Shown: piece after piece, positions 10,430 to 19,512 of the stretch
Numbering within the stretch: the first letter of the stretch is position 1
Layout: the number at the start of each line of letters is the position of its first letter
NCBI RefSeq assembly: GCF_001721685.1
Contig: NZ_CP012502.1
Span: 2,790,001 to 2,854,000, forward strand
Direction: 5' to 3'
Source: Salisediminibacterium beveridgei
GTDB lineage: Bacteria > Bacillota > Bacilli > Bacillales > Salisediminibacteriaceae
DNA: 64,000 nucleotides
The notes under the pieces: model-generated
Database searches by the model: none
Seen by the model: only the letters and a program-made list of their open reading frames with translations
What the model was told of the DNA's origin: nothing
Position numbers and translations under genes: made by a program

Positions 10430-11728
10430 TTACTGATCGAGTCCGAGGCGGGTGAAGATGGTGTCGACGTGTTTCATATGGTGGTTGTAGTCAAAACATT
10501 GATCGAGTTCTTCTTTAGACAGCTGATCGGTGATTTGTGGATCGCTGTCGACGATGTCCCGGAACGGTCTTGCTTCTTCCCATGCCTGCATGGCTTTCGG
10601 CTGAACGAGGTCGTAGGCAACTTCCCGTGCCATCCCTTTATCAATCAGGGTTAACAGCACGCGCTGTGAGTAGATCAGGCCATAGGTGCGGCCCATGTTC
10701 CGCTTCATATTTTCCGGGAACACCGTCAGATTTTTCACAATGTTACCGAACCGGTTCAGCATATAATTGAGGGCAATGGTTGCATCAGGAAGGATAATCC
10801 GCTCTGCCGAGGAGTGGGAAATGTCCCGTTCGTGCCAGAGTGCCACGTTCTCATGAGCCGTCACCATATGGCCCCGGAGAACCCGCGCCAGCCCCGTCAT
10901 GTTCTCGGATCCGATCGGGTTCCGTTTATGAGGCATGGCGGACGAGCCTTTTTGCCCTTTGGCAAAGAATTCTTCCACTTCCCGGGTTTCACTCTTTTGC
11001 AGGCTGCGGATTTCAACGGCCATTTTTTCAATGGACGCACCGATCAGTGCCAAGGTCCCGATATAGTGGGCATGGCGGTCACGCTGCAAGGTTTGCGTGG
11101 AAATCGGTGCACGCTCAAGTCCCAGCCCCTTACAGACATGTTCTTCAATGAAGGGATCGATATTGGCGTATGTACCGACTGCACCTGACAGTTTCCCGAC
11201 ACGTACGGTTTCTTTTGCGGCCTGAAAGCGTTCGAGGTTTCGTTTCATTTCTTCGTACCAGAGGGCGAGTTTCAGCCCGAACGTCGTCGGTTCTGCATGG
11301 ACTCCATGCGTTCGTCCCATCATGATGGTATATTTATGTTCATTGGCTTTTGTTTTGAGGATCTCAATAAAGTTCTTCAAGTCCCGTTCAATCAGGTCGT
11401 TCGCCTGTTTCAGGAGATAGGATAAGGCCGTGTCCACCACGTCCGTCGACGTCAGCCCGTAATGGACCCATTTCCGTTCCTCGCCGAGGGTTTCAGAAAC
11501 CGCACGGGTAAAGGCCACCACATCATGGCGTGTTTCTTCTTCGATTTCCAGAATCCGATCAACGTCAAAACCGGCATTGGTGCGGATTTTGGAGACGTCT
11601 TCTTTTGGGATATCCCCGAGCTCGCTCCAGGCTTCGCAGGCGAGAATTTCCACCTCCAGCCAGGCTTGATAGCGGTTTTCCTCTTCCCAGATAGCACCCA
11701 TTTCCGGGCGTGTATAGCGTTCGATCAT
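10430..11728 (-). CDS. purB: Adenylosuccinate lyase
   Basis: PurB removes fumarate from SAICAR in IMP synthesis and from adenylosuccinate in AMP synthesis. The lyase superfamily signature is [17 protein letters not shown], containing the catalytic Ser loop. [14 protein letters not shown] and [15 protein letters not shown] carry the other active-site blocks. It starts [14 protein letters not shown], the usual Bacillus-type N-terminus, and is 432 residues long. It follows purK after 48 bases. Confidence 0.98.
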   Translation of the reverse strand: MIERYTRPEMGAIWEEENRYQAWLEVEILACEAWSELGDIPKEDVSKIRTNAGFDVDRILEIEEETRHDVVAFTRAVSETLGEERKWVHYGLTSTDVVDTALSYLLKQANDLIERDLKNFIEILKTKANEHKYTIMMGRTHGVHAEPTTFGLKLALWYEEMKRNLERFQAAKETVRVGKLSGAVGTYANIDPFIEEHVCKGLGLERAPISTQTLQRDRHAHYIGTLALIGASIEKMAVEIRSLQKSETREVEEFFAKGQKGSSAMPHKRNPIGSENMTGLARVLRGHMVTAHENVALWHERDISHSSAERIILPDATIALNYMLNRFGNIVKNLTVFPENMKRNMGRTYGLIYSQRVLLTLIDKGMAREVAYDLVQPKAMQAWEEARPFRDIVDSDPQITDQLSKEELDQCFDYNHHMKHVDTIFTRLGLDQ

Positions 11729-11776
11729 TGTATTGTCCTCCAGTCAGGTTTTAGTTGCAGCATTTATGATGCACAA

Positions 11777-12904
11777 TCACCAGATTCCCCAGGTTTCAAG
11801 GTCTTCTATGGTGTCGGCCAGATCATCGGTCAGGATGTTTACATGACCCATTTTCCGTCCACTCCGCGCTTCGGCTTTTCCGTACAGATGCCAGTGGGCT
11901 TCGGCTTTCACGGTCATCTGTTGTAAGGCGGCTTCCATATGTTCACCGAGCAGATTGACCATGACAACGGGTTTTAAGAGCACCGGATGGATGAGCGGCA
12001 AGCCGCAGATGGCGCGGACATGTTGCCCGAACTGCGAAATATTGCAGGCATTCAATGTGTAGTGACCGGAGTTATGCGGCCTTGGTGCCAACTCATTGAC
12101 ATACATCTCACCGTCCGTTGTGACGAACATTTCCACTGCGAGCGTTCCGATCATGTCAAGTTTTTCTGCCAGCGTTCTCGCCAGGTCAATCGCTTTCGCC
12201 TGCCCATCCTGAGGAAGCCGCGCCGGCACGATACTCTGATGCAGGATATTATTGACATGAATATTTTCAGCTACCGGGAATGTGGCGATGTCACCATTCG
12301 TTCCCCGGGTAACGATCACGGAGATTTCCAGCTCAAAATCGATAAACGCCTCAAGTACAAACGGTCCTTTGCCGGCGAGTCCTTCAAACGCCATGTCTGC
12401 ATCTGACATGTCCTTCAGAACAGCCTGTCCTTTGCCGTCGTAACCGCCCCGGGTCGTTTTCAAAACAGAAGGGACGCCGAGGGTTGTGAGTGCGCTTTTC
12501 AAGTCCTCTTTTGTTTCGATGTATGCCCAGGGGGCTACGGGAATGTTGAGTGCTTCAATGGCTTCTTTTTCTTTTTTCCGGTCCTGGGTGATCTGTAACA
12601 GGTTCCCTCCCTGAGGAAGGTACATGGTGTCAGCCAGATGTTCGGCCGTCTCTCCATCAATGTTCTCAAACTCAAAGGTCAATACGTCGCTGACAGCAGC
12701 CAGACTGGCCGCGCCTTCACGATCTGCATAGGCGGCAATCACTTCTGTATCTGAGACCTGCCCGCAAGGTGAGTCTGATGCAGGCTCCATGACGGCGGTG
12801 CGGTAGCCCATTTCCTTGGCGGCGATGGCCATCATCCGCCCGAGTTGTCCGCCCCCGAGAATGCCTATCGTCTGTCCGGGTAAAATCGTTTGTTTCTCGT
12901 TCAT
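11777..12904 (-). CDS. purK: N5-carboxyaminoimidazole ribonucleotide synthetase
   Basis: PurK carboxylates AIR to N5-CAIR with ATP and bicarbonate. The N-terminal nucleotide-binding motif is [20 protein letters not shown]. The ATP-grasp centre shows [14 protein letters not shown] and the closing motif is [15 protein letters not shown]. It has 375 residues, full length. The ATG overlaps the purE stop by four bases. Confidence 0.97.
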   Translation of the reverse strand: MNEKQTILPGQTIGILGGGQLGRMMAIAAKEMGYRTAVMEPASDSPCGQVSDTEVIAAYADREGAASLAAVSDVLTFEFENIDGETAEHLADTMYLPQGGNLLQITQDRKKEKEAIEALNIPVAPWAYIETKEDLKSALTTLGVPSVLKTTRGGYDGKGQAVLKDMSDADMAFEGLAGKGPFVLEAFIDFELEISVIVTRGTNGDIATFPVAENIHVNNILHQSIVPARLPQDGQAKAIDLARTLAEKLDMIGTLAVEMFVTTDGEMYVNELAPRPHNSGHYTLNACNISQFGQHVRAICGLPLIHPVLLKPVVMVNLLGEHMEAALQQMTVKAEAHWHLYGKAEARSGRKMGHVNILTDDLADTIEDLETWGIW

Positions 12905-13389
12905 TCTTCAATCTCCCCTGTTTCAATGACATCCTCTTCTGTTTTCTTCCGACGGGCTTTCAGCCGTTCATGAATGCTTTCGTCAAACATCGCCAGTTGC
13001 TGCGTGGCAAGAAGTGCGGCATTAATGGCACCGGCTTTCCCGATCGCCACGGTCGCTACAGGCACACCCGCAGGCATTTGCACGATGGAAAGCAGTGAGT
13101 CCAGCCCGTTTAAGGCTTTGGACTGAACAGGAACACCGATCACCGGTACAGTCGTTTTTGCTGCCACCATGCCGGGCAGATGCGCGGCACCGCCCGCGCC
13201 GGCAATGATAACGCGAATTCCATTGTCAAACGCTTGCTCCGCATACTCAAACATCCGGTCCGGTGTGCGGTGTGCGGAAACCACCTTTGCTTCGTAAGGT
13301 ACGTTCAGTTCCTTGAGTGTATCGATGGTGTGCTGCATCGTGTCTAAATCCGAGCGGCTTCCCATGATAATGCCGACTTTTTCTGTCAT
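12901..13389 (-). CDS. purE: N5-CAIR mutase, first gene of the pur operon
   Basis: PurE moves the carboxyl group from N5 to C4, giving CAIR. Signatures are [50 protein letters not shown] and [11 protein letters not shown]. Two ATGs lie close together. The one at 13389 is eight bases after GGAGG, whereas the one at 13395 is only two bases after it, so I prefer 13389. Transcription is controlled by the guanine riboswitch and PurBox-like sites immediately upstream. Confidence 0.97.
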   Translation of the reverse strand: MTEKVGIIMGSRSDLDTMQHTIDTLKELNVPYEAKVVSAHRTPDRMFEYAEQAFDNGIRVIIAGAGGAAHLPGMVAAKTTVPVIGVPVQSKALNGLDSLLSIVQMPAGVPVATVAIGKAGAINAALLATQQLAMFDESIHERLKARRKKTEEDVIETGEIEE

Positions 13390-13458
13390 TGCCATCGCCT
13401 CCAGCGTAAGTTACGTTACAGCCCCGGATCTCAGAACAAGATGCATCCGGACACATAG

Positions 13459-13514
13459 AAAAAAGCGTATCAAAGAGGTCCTTCATCATCTGCATGAGGG
13501 TCTTCGATACGCTT
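13459..13514 (-). terminator. Riboswitch-controlled terminator in the purE leader
   Basis: In the purE leader RNA the arm AAGCGTATCGAAGA pairs with TCTTTGATACGCTT with one mismatch and is followed by six T residues. The loop side contains CCCTCAT (13494-13500), which is perfectly complementary to the ATGAGGG 3' strand of aptamer helix P1 (13595-13601). Pairing of these two is the obvious antiterminator, so guanine binding should favour termination. Confidence 0.85.
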
Positions 13515-13595
13515 CACTCCTTTTCGTGCATTGAGATGGCGCATGCCTGTTTAAAAATGGGCATACGTCACTCTTGAAGTTTACATTCGTTTACC

Positions 13596-13664
13596 CCTCA
13601 TAGTCCGCTGATTTACGGTCAGCAGGTAGAGACTCCCGGGCCTTATTCCCGGATTTATATGAGG
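13596..13664 (-). ncRNA. Guanine-sensing purine riboswitch aptamer, purE leader
   Basis: The minus strand shows a seven-base P1 helix (CCTCATA with TATGAGG), then TATAAATCCGGGAATA, the P2 loop, GTCTCTACC and CTGCTGACCGTAAATCAGCG, the canonical purine aptamer. The base that decides ligand specificity (position 74 of the xpt numbering) is C in GGACTATG, which means guanine or hypoxanthine rather than adenine. It lies 80 bases before the terminator and in front of purE, as in B. subtilis. Confidence 0.95.
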
Positions 13665-13686
13665 AACTGTTCGATTATCTTCTCTT

Positions 13687-13716
13687 ATCTTAACAAGCGG
13701 GGGGAAGGGCCGTCAA
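13687..13716 (-). promoter_or_regulatory. Sigma-A promoter of the pur operon
   Basis: TTGACG and TAAGAT are separated by 18 bases on the minus strand, about 25 bases upstream of the aptamer. A PurBox-like site touches the -35 element. Confidence 0.7.
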
Positions 13717-13719
13717 CTT

Positions 13720-13764
13720 ATTTTCGAACGATAACTGTCTTTCGTGAATTTAATGTTCGTATTT
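13720..13764 (-). promoter_or_regulatory. Two inversely oriented PurBox-like sites upstream of purE
   Basis: Reading toward purE, AAATACGAACATT (13752-13764) is followed by ATCGTTCGAAAAT (13720-13732), an inverted copy. The known PurR PurBox in B. subtilis has a CCGAAC core in A/T-rich flanks, and two inverted boxes lie upstream of the purE promoter there. The CGAA to TTCG spacing here is 27 bases, and the same arrangement (26 bases) occurs at pbuG. Assignment to PurR is inferred. Confidence 0.6.
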
Positions 13765-13798
13765 TAGCGATCTCCCGTTCTTCTACTGGTAATAATCA

Positions 13799-13996
13799 TC
13801 AGGAATCCAGTTTTTTACCTTCGAAAACGATGCGTTGTTTATCCGCAACCACTTCAATCTTCCCGTTTTGTTTCACTTCTTTGAGAATCGGTTTTTCCAT
13901 TCTTCTCACTGGATGAAAGCCTTCAGCTTTCATTCTCTCCAAGCATTCATCAATGGTTTCCCCGTCTTCTACAGTAAAGTTTTTCTTCTTCGCCAC
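13799..13996 (-). CDS. yebG: NETI motif-containing small protein (YebG family)
   Basis: This is a small protein of 65 residues beginning MAKKKNFTVEDGETIDECLE and containing RMKAEGFHPVRRMEKPIL. It belongs to the NETI-motif family (YebG of B. subtilis), whose biochemical role is unknown. In B. subtilis yebG also sits just upstream of the purE leader, so the position supports the identification. It is basic and has no membrane segment. Its stop lies only 35 bases before the nearest PurBox-like site. Confidence 0.85.
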   Translation of the reverse strand: MAKKKNFTVEDGETIDECLERMKAEGFHPVRRMEKPILKEVKQNGKIEVVADKQRIVFEGKKLDS

Positions 13997-14091
13997 GGAT
14001 CAGTCACCTTTTTCTTTCTTTTTCATCTATTATAACGGAGTTTTTCGGGTATACCTAGACAGAGAACGAATTTTTGAAGGGGGTACAAAGA

Positions 14092-14553
14092 ATGAAATTG
14101 ACATTGTTACTGCTCGCCGGGGCTTTTCTGATTGGAGGAGGCGGGTTCATGTTTTTTAAAAACAATCAGGTTCCCGGTCATGTGGGGAATGAGACGGGTG
14201 ATTTTGCCGAGGTCCCGTCATCACCCAATGCTGTATCGAGCCAAACGGACGTGGAAGGAAAATACGTGGAGCCCATACCGTTTTCAGGTGACGTGGAGGT
14301 TGCGAGAGAAACCTTGAAAACTGTACTGCAGAACATGGGTGCAATTCACCTGGAAAACGTGTCCGACCGTTACATACATGCGGTTTATACGACAAATTTG
14401 ATGCGTTACAAAAATGATATTGAATTCTTTTTCGATGAAGAGGCCCGTAACATTCATTATCGTTCCGAATCGAGGGTCGGTTATTCGGATATGGGCGAAA
14501 ACCGTAAGCAGTATGAGATGATTCGGCAGAAATTTGAGGAACAGATCCACTAA
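14092..14553 (+). CDS. DUF1499 domain-containing membrane-anchored protein
   Basis: This is a 153-residue protein with an N-terminal hydrophobic segment (about residues 3-20, LTLLLLAGAFLIGGGG) acting as anchor or signal. The outer part carries DUF1499 hallmarks: SSPNAVSSQTD near residue 45 and RSESRVGYSDMGENR near the end. The function of DUF1499 proteins is not known. The ATG at 14092 has AGGGGG upstream and is preferred to an earlier frame start. It converges on clpE with a shared terminator. No lipobox Cys is present. Confidence 0.8.
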   Translation: MKLTLLLLAGAFLIGGGGFMFFKNNQVPGHVGNETGDFAEVPSSPNAVSSQTDVEGKYVEPIPFSGDVEVARETLKTVLQNMGAIHLENVSDRYIHAVYTTNLMRYKNDIEFFFDEEARNIHYRSESRVGYSDMGENRKQYEMIRQKFEEQIH

Positions 14554-14586
14554 GCAGGTGGAAAAGGCTTGAGTTCGGTGACACTG

Positions 14587-14624
14587 AAACATCCCGCCCG
14601 GAAATCGTCTCCGGGCGGGATGTT
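14587..14624. terminator. Bidirectional terminator between the DUF1499 gene and clpE
   Basis: CATCCCGCCCGGA pairs with TCCGGGCGGGATG around a short loop, with AAA on one side and TTT on the other, so it can serve both convergent genes. Confidence 0.8.
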
Positions 14625-14627
14625 TGT

Positions 14628-16682
14628 TTAGTTGACCAGTTTCAGCTGATCTGCTTCCTCATCGACATCCACCTGGACATCTCCGAGTTTCTCACCATCG
14701 ATAATCGCATCGACGATGAGGTCTTCCACGTGTTCTTGAATGGTGCGGCGAAGGGGTCTGGCCCCGAATTTCGGATCGTATCCTTTGTCGGCAAGCCATT
14801 TGACTGCTTCGTCCGTAAAGGTGATCGTCACATCCTGCGCGTGGCTGTGATCAATGACTTCTTTCAGCATCAGACGCACGATCTGTTCAAGCTCGGTTTC
14901 ACCCAGTTCTCTGAACTGTACAATCCGATCGATCCGGTTCATGAATTCCGGTTTGAAGTACGATTCCAAGGGTCTGGCGTTGGTGGTCATGACAATCACG
15001 GTATCTTTAAAACTGACGGTTCTGCCATGGCTGTCCGTCAGGCGCCCGTCTTCAAGCACCTGCAAAAACATGTGCTGCACGTCCGGATGGGCCTTCTCCA
15101 TTTCATCCAGGAGGATAATGGAATACGGACGGCGTCGGACCCGTTCCGTCAGCTGACCTGCCTCTTCGTGTCCAACATATCCCGGAGGCGAACCGATCAG
15201 TTTTGACACCGTATGCTTTTCCATGAATTCACTCATGTCCAGCCGGAGCATCGCTTCACGGTCACCAAACATTTCTTCAGCCAGCGCACGGGTGAGTTCG
15301 GTCTTCCCGACACCGGTTTGTCCGTGGAAGAGAAAGGAGGCGATCGGTCTTCCTTCCCGACGGAATCCGGCGCGGCCTCTTCGAATCGCTTTGGCCACAG
15401 CCTCTACGGCTTCCGTTTGACCAACGACCCGCTCACTGAGGTTGTCAGCCAGATGCTTCAGTTTGGTCTGTTCATCCTGTTCGAGCTTCTGTACAGGAAT
15501 GCCCGTCTTCTTTTCAATGATGGCCTGAATATCCGCGACAGTGATCGTCGTCTCCGCTTCATCCGCGCGATCGGCCTGATCGAGCTCGTCTTTCAGCTGC
15601 AATTCTTCCTGCCTCAGCCGGGCAGCCTTTTCATACTGCTCTTCTTCCGCAGCCTGCTGCTTTTCTTTCTCGATGACGGCAAGCCGGTTTTCGATGTCTT
15701 CCGTTGTTCCTTTACCGCTGTTCAGATTCGCTTTCGCACCGGCCACGTCCATCAGGTCGATCGCCTTGTCGGGCATCTTCCGGTCCTGGATATAGCGGTG
15801 AGACAGTTCAGCGCAGGCCGATAGAACTTCGTCGGAATACGTGACACCGTGATAGGCTTCGTATTTAGGGGCCAAGCCTTTCAGAATATCGATCATGTCT
15901 TCGACTTTCGGTTCATGGATCGTCACCGGTTCAAAACGCCGCTCAAGAGCTGCATCCTTTTCGATGGTGCGGTATTCCTTAAAAGTGGTGGCACCGATCA
16001 CCTGGATTTGTCCGCCGGCCAGGGCCGGTTTCAGAATGTTGCCGGCATCCGTTGAGCCTTCGGTTTTGCCGGCACCAACGATCTGATGAATCTCATCGAT
16101 GAAAAGAATCGTGTCCGGGCTGTCTTCGAGTTCCTTGACGATCTGTTTCATCTTTTCTTCAAACTGTCCCCGGTAACTGGTTCCTGAGAGAATGGATGCC
16201 ACATCCAGAGAGATGATCTGTTTTCCCTTCAGTTTACCCGGTACGTCGCCCTCATTGATCTTGAGTGCGAGTCCTTCGGCAATCGCCGTTTTTCCGACCC
16301 CCGGTTCTCCGATCAGGACCGGGTTGTTCTTGTTCCGACGGTTCAACACTTCTGCCACCTGCTGGATTTCACCTTCTCGTCCGATGACCGGATCGATCAG
16401 TCCCTTCTTCGCATTGGCCGTCAGATCGTGACCATACGTATCGAGAAGCCGTTCCTGTTGTTCCTGTGCCGGAGCGCCGTTTGGATTTGCTCCCTGAGCA
16501 GCGGATCCTGGTGATCCTGCCTGATGGGACATTCCCTGCCCCTGATGTGGATGATTCATCTGTTCTTGCTTCGACAGCTGTTCATAACAGACTGGACAAA
16601 AGGCGGCGGATTGTTCCTGACCGTTGACACTGACCCGGTACAGAATCGTTGCATCGCGTTGTTGACACTGTTGACATTTCAT
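14628..16682 (-). CDS. clpE: ATP-dependent Clp protease ATPase ClpE
   Basis: ClpE is a Hsp100/Clp unfoldase that feeds damaged proteins to ClpP during heat stress. The start [11 protein letters not shown] with a later FCPVC gives the N-terminal zinc finger that separates ClpE from ClpC. Then come a Gly/Pro/Gln-rich linker, the first AAA module (GEPGVGKTA Walker [15 protein letters not shown]alker B), a UVR-like helical stretch ([20 protein letters not shown]) and the second AAA module ([10 protein letters not shown]). The C-terminal D2 domain contains [12 protein letters not shown]. The length of 684 residues is close to B. subtilis ClpE. Three CtsR-type boxes lie upstream, which fits class III heat-shock control. 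Confidence 0.95.
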   Translation of the reverse strand: MKCQQCQQRDATILYRVSVNGQEQSAAFCPVCYEQLSKQEQMNHPHQGQGMSHQAGSPGSAAQGANPNGAPAQEQQERLLDTYGHDLTANAKKGLIDPVIGREGEIQQVAEVLNRRNKNNPVLIGEPGVGKTAIAEGLALKINEGDVPGKLKGKQIISLDVASILSGTSYRGQFEEKMKQIVKELEDSPDTILFIDEIHQIVGAGKTEGSTDAGNILKPALAGGQIQVIGATTFKEYRTIEKDAALERRFEPVTIHEPKVEDMIDILKGLAPKYEAYHGVTYSDEVLSACAELSHRYIQDRKMPDKAIDLMDVAGAKANLNSGKGTTEDIENRLAVIEKEKQQAAEEEQYEKAARLRQEELQLKDELDQADRADEAETTITVADIQAIIEKKTGIPVQKLEQDEQTKLKHLADNLSERVVGQTEAVEAVAKAIRRGRAGFRREGRPIASFLFHGQTGVGKTELTRALAEEMFGDREAMLRLDMSEFMEKHTVSKLIGSPPGYVGHEEAGQLTERVRRRPYSIILLDEMEKAHPDVQHMFLQVLEDGRLTDSHGRTVSFKDTVIVMTTNARPLESYFKPEFMNRIDRIVQFRELGETELEQIVRLMLKEVIDHSHAQDVTITFTDEAVKWLADKGYDPKFGARPLRRTIQEHVEDLIVDAIIDGEKLGDVQVDVDEEADQLKLVN

Positions 16683-16718
16683 ATGCCATTCCTCCTTAAA
16701 AGTTCCGGTTAAATTGAC

Positions 16719-16802
16719 TTTGACTATCTTTAACCTTTATTCTGACTTCAGTATAAAACATTGGTCAAAGAAGGTCAAGAAAAAGTTTGATCTATTTTGA
16801 CC
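16719..16802 (-). promoter_or_regulatory. clpE promoter with three CtsR boxes
   Basis: CtsR recognises a tandem heptad (A/G)GTCAAA-N3-(A/G)GTCAAA. Three matches with two heptads are seen: 16719-16735 (GGTTAAA, GAT, AGTCAAA on the minus strand), 16763-16779 (GGTCAAA, GAA, GGTCAAG on the plus strand) and 16786-16802 (GGTCAAA, ATA, GATCAAA on the minus strand). A sigma-A promoter, TTGACC (16773-16778) and TATACT (16750-16755) with 17 bases between, overlaps the middle box, so CtsR binding would block RNA polymerase. Confidence 0.85.
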
Positions 16803-16813
16803 AAATGGAATGG

Positions 16814-16849
16814 AAAAAGCAGGCGTCCCGTTTCAGGAGCCTGCTTTTT
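16814..16849 (-). terminator. Terminator of the orphan transcription unit
   Basis: AAAAAGCAGGC pairs with GCCTGCTTTTT around a 14-base loop, with T runs on both strands. It lies 43 bases past the 30-residue ORF ending at 16893. Confidence 0.8.
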
Positions 16850-16892
16850 ATGTCGTCCGGAAGAACATGTACCTGTTCTTCCCGTTATTCCG

Positions 16893-16985
16893 TTATCGTC
16901 TGCCGGTCTTTAACCGTGCCGCGTGATTTCTTTGTATTGAACAGATCGTACACTTAAATAACGAAAGCCCTGCCTTCTCTTTCAT
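16893..16985 (-). CDS. Putative 30-residue basic CxxC peptide
   Basis: A short frame encodes a peptide starting MKEKAGLSLFKCTICSIQRN and ending in a basic tail. AAGGGG lies eight bases before the ATG, a good ribosome site. Its ATG overlaps the stop of a preceding 22-codon frame (16982-17050, MTGHFVRIASLKSNGVAKGP) by four bases. The CxxC pair could bind metal or be redox active, but I do not recognise the peptide. The unit has its own strong promoter and terminator. It may instead be a small non-coding RNA, so coding is uncertain. Confidence 0.35.
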   Translation of the reverse strand: MKEKAGLSLFKCTICSIQRNHAARLKTGRR

Positions 16986-17091
16986 CTTTGCGGCCCCTTG
17001 GCCACTCCATTTGATTTAAGACTTGCGATGCGTACAAAGTGTCCGGTCATCCCGGACAGGTCAAACGAATTGCTTTAAAACAACGTTCATA

Positions 17092-17120
17092 ACTATACCA
17101 TGTTACATAACATCTGTCAA
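17092..17120 (-). promoter_or_regulatory. Near-consensus sigma-A promoter with an inverted repeat in its spacer
   Basis: TTGACA (17115-17120) and TATAGT (17092-17097) are separated by exactly 17 bases on the minus strand. The spacer contains ATGTTA-TG-TAACAT, a perfect six-base inverted repeat with a two-base centre (17100-17113), which looks like an operator. It drives the stretch 17085-16814. Confidence 0.7.
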
Positions 17121-17675
17121 CTACTGGTCGATTGAAACCACATCAACGGTATGCGCGTCTACATAAACATCTGCATCATCTTCTTCAGATGCCACTTCCA
17201 CTTCGTAAATCAGCCGTCCTGACCCCTCGTCATTTCCGGTATATACCAAAATCGCTCCGCTGATGAATCTCGTTCGATGGGCAGAATTTCACCGGTCAGG
17301 GCATTGATTTGAAGCTCACCAGTCTGATTACCAGATCGAATGATCACATCTAAGAAAGGTGGATCCTTGTCCAGGAAAAAGAATTCCAGAATTTCTGCCT
17401 CCTCACCAAATTCATTCAAAATCACCTGCTGTATCTCTTCAAACGAATAAATCGCAGCCTCCTCGTCCTCATCCTCTGATTCGAAGCGGGTTGGTGTATC
17501 CAAAGAAATCAAAGACAACATCATGCCATTCGTCTGATCGACGGTCATTTCGAATACCCTATCAGAGTTATGCAACGTGACAACAAACTGCTCCCGGTTC
17601 TGAATGTCCATAGCCTGTCAGTCCGGCAATCAGGAGAACGGATGCTACAATCATCGCACCTTTGAAAGATATCAA
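17121..17675 (-). pseudogene. Frameshifted PepSY-domain exported protein
   Basis: Three frames must be joined to rebuild this gene. A TTG at 17675 starts a signal peptide (MIVASVLLIAGLTGYG). A shift then leads into QFVVTLHNSDRVFEMTVDQ and a PepSY domain ending LQINALTGEILPIE (17210-17611). After a second shift near 17275 the end reads GAILVYTGNDEGSGRLIYEV and stops at 17121. PepSY proteins are exported proteins with suspected inhibitory or metal-linked roles. The TTG start overlaps the stop of the kinase fragment by four bases (TTGA), so the pair was once an operon. Sequencing error is an alternative for the shifts. Confidence 0.7.
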
Positions 17676-17968
17676 TTAACTTCACCCGCTTTCTGCATTG
17701 GAATGGTGACAGTGAACACGGACCCTTCATTCACTTGGCTTTTGACTTGGATCTCTCCCTGATGGTTCCTGACGATTTGTTTTGCAATCGCCAATCCAAG
17801 ACCACTGCCCCCATTTTTTCGGACACGTGCTTCGTCAACCCTGTAAAAACGATCAAACACTGTATCAAGATCTTTTTCTGCGATACCGATTCCTTCGTCT
17901 ATTACTGCCAACACAAAATGTTCTTCCTGTATATTCACATTGACTTTAATTTTGCAAAAAATCTCCAA
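17672..17968 (-). pseudogene. C-terminal remnant of a sensor histidine kinase
   Basis: Only the end of a HATPase_c domain remains: AVIDEGIGIAEKDLDTVFDR (D-box), FYRVDEARVRKNGGSGLGLA (F- and G-box) and a final EGSVFTVTIPM. There is no H-box or N-box, no membrane segment, and no convincing ribosome site at the first ATG, so the protein cannot be a working kinase. Upstream sequence ends at a terminator. The kinase-then-PepSY order resembles ykoH-ykoI of B. subtilis, where a response regulator precedes; none is present here. Confidence 0.8.
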
Positions 17969-17991
17969 ACAAAAGATTAGAATTCCATTAG

Positions 17992-18028
17992 AAAAGCTTT
18001 TGCCCGAATCACGGCAAAAGCTTTTTTT
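17992..18028. terminator. Terminator between the flippase-like gene and the kinase remnant
   Basis: AAAAGCTTTTGCC pairs with GGCAAAAGCTTTT. The plus strand has a longer T run, but the minus strand, which serves the gene ending at 18037, also ends in TTTT. Confidence 0.7.
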
Positions 18029-18036
18029 CCATTCTC

Positions 18037-18930
18037 TTATACAGCTTCGATCTCATGGGAATTGACATGATTCTTGTGATACATGTTCCAGAGGATGCAG
18101 CCTGCTCCCACTGTCACACCAAACCAGAAGGTGATGAGACGGAAGACCAGGGCGAAAACGATGGCTGTCCCTGCGGTCACACCGAAGGCAACAAGCACCA
18201 TCACCATTACCCCTTCAAAGGTGCCGATCCCGCCAGGTGTTATGGGGGTAAGAGCCGCCATATAGGGAAGAAAAGCAGCCAGAAGCACCGCCAGAAGGCT
18301 CAGTTCGAGGCCCATGGACAGGCTGAGGATCAACCCTTTGGCATAAAACAGGGCCCAGATGACAAACGACAAGCGGTAATGAAACCAGATTTTTTTTAAT
18401 GACCAGTCCCCCAAGGCATTGGATCTTCCCTGGATTACCCGTATGGCTGCGAAGATCAAACCAGCAAGCACGATGAGACCTGCAACAGTGAACCCCGCCC
18501 GTGCCGGCGACCACCAGAACCAGACCGTCAATAGTAAAAAAGGAACCAGTGCACTGATACTGATCAGTTTCTGCACGGCGACCGTCTCCATGATCACTTT
18601 CAGCCCCAGTGAGAACCGTTGCATGAACATGTGACCTTTTACCGCTTCACTGCCGAATTTCACGGAAGGGGTTATGCCTTCAGTGAATGCGCTGGTAAAG
18701 AGAATATTCATGACAGTTAAAAAAGACTTGTGCCCTTTCACCTGAATCAGTCTCATCCACTGGCGGCTCATCAAGACAAACGTCAAAAGCTGAATAAACA
18801 GAAGCATCGCAACGATTCCGGGATTGATCATTACTAAAGCTCCCACTACCGGTGAGAAGTCGTATGTAACGAGAAACCAGATGATCAAGCCGCAACATGG
18901 TAATAGTAACAAGCGTTGACCTGTTTTCAT
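18037..18930 (-). CDS. Flippase-like membrane protein (LPG synthase TM domain family)
   Basis: This is a 297-residue polytopic membrane protein of the UPF0104/COG0392 type, with about eight hydrophobic segments. FTSAFTEGITPSVKFGSEAV and ITPGGIGTFEGVMVMV match the conserved loops of this family, which includes the flippase half of MprF. The substrate cannot be read from sequence. The ATG at 18930 has GAGGAG eight bases upstream and overlaps the methyltransferase stop by four bases, so an upstream frame extension is rejected. It is the last gene of the iron-uptake operon. Confidence 0.75.
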   Translation of the reverse strand: MKTGQRLLLLPCCGLIIWFLVTYDFSPVVGALVMINPGIVAMLLFIQLLTFVLMSRQWMRLIQVKGHKSFLTVMNILFTSAFTEGITPSVKFGSEAVKGHMFMQRFSLGLKVIMETVAVQKLISISALVPFLLLTVWFWWSPARAGFTVAGLIVLAGLIFAAIRVIQGRSNALGDWSLKKIWFHYRLSFVIWALFYAKGLILSLSMGLELSLLAVLLAAFLPYMAALTPITPGGIGTFEGVMVMVLVAFGVTAGTAIVFALVFRLITFWFGVTVGAGCILWNMYHKNHVNSHEIEAV

Positions 18931-19511
18931 ACCGTATTCTCCTCTATGACCACGCCAGGCGTAAATAAGACGGTTTCCCCGGCCATCCGCATGCCACTGT
19001 GGATGACCTTGCCGCAACACGTTTCAAGGTCTTCATTGGAAAGGAAATCGACGTAGTGTTCTTCCACCGGACTTCTCGGAATGCGGCAGAGTACTTTTCT
19101 GCACCCGGCATCCTGAATAAGCCTCTCTTTCACCTCCACTTGAGGCGATACCTGCAGCGCAATATGGGCAATGTCATACATGCCTTTCTCAATGTCTCGC
19201 CCGTCCTGGTATTTGCACGTCAGTCTTCCATGAAGCACGTTCCAGGAGGCTATAAAGTCGTGGGCCTCTTCGATCACGGCCGGGTCATTGTCGATCACGG
19301 TGACATCGGCTCCTGTTTTCTCCGCCAGGAGGCAGGCAGTGAATGGCGTCCGCCCACCGCCAACGCAAAGTACCCGGTGCTCCGAACTGATCTGACCGAG
19401 GGCCACTTCTCTTTTGACCATATCGTCATAATAATAAGCGCCAAGGCGTGCACACATGCCCGACTGACTGCATAGTTTCTCACAAACCCTCGTGCAGGAT
19501 TGAATAAACAT
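18927..19511 (-). CDS. SAM-dependent methyltransferase-like protein linked to feoAB
   Basis: This protein of 194 residues has a Rossmann SAM-binding motif, RVLCVGGGRTPFTACLLAEK, followed by the acidic loop VTVIDNDPAVIEEA. An N-terminal segment with several Cys (SCTRVCEKLCSQSGMC) is unusual. The motif recalls nicotianamine/staphylopine synthase-like enzymes, but the protein is shorter and no other metallophore gene is nearby, so this is only a suggestion. The ATG at 19511 has GGAGGTG and lies one base after the feoB stop. It is coupled to the downstream flippase gene. Confidence 0.6.
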   Translation of the reverse strand: MFIQSCTRVCEKLCSQSGMCARLGAYYYDDMVKREVALGQISSEHRVLCVGGGRTPFTACLLAEKTGADVTVIDNDPAVIEEAHDFIASWNVLHGRLTCKYQDGRDIEKGMYDIAHIALQVSPQVEVKERLIQDAGCRKVLCRIPRSPVEEHYVDFLSNEDLETCCGKVIHSGMRMAGETVLFTPGVVIEENTV

Positions 19512-19512
19512 G

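Noticed and set aside
12717..12932. 71-codon minus-strand frame overlapping purK and the end of purE
   Set aside because: It is a shifted frame of conserved purK with a basic, low-quality composition and no independent ribosome site.
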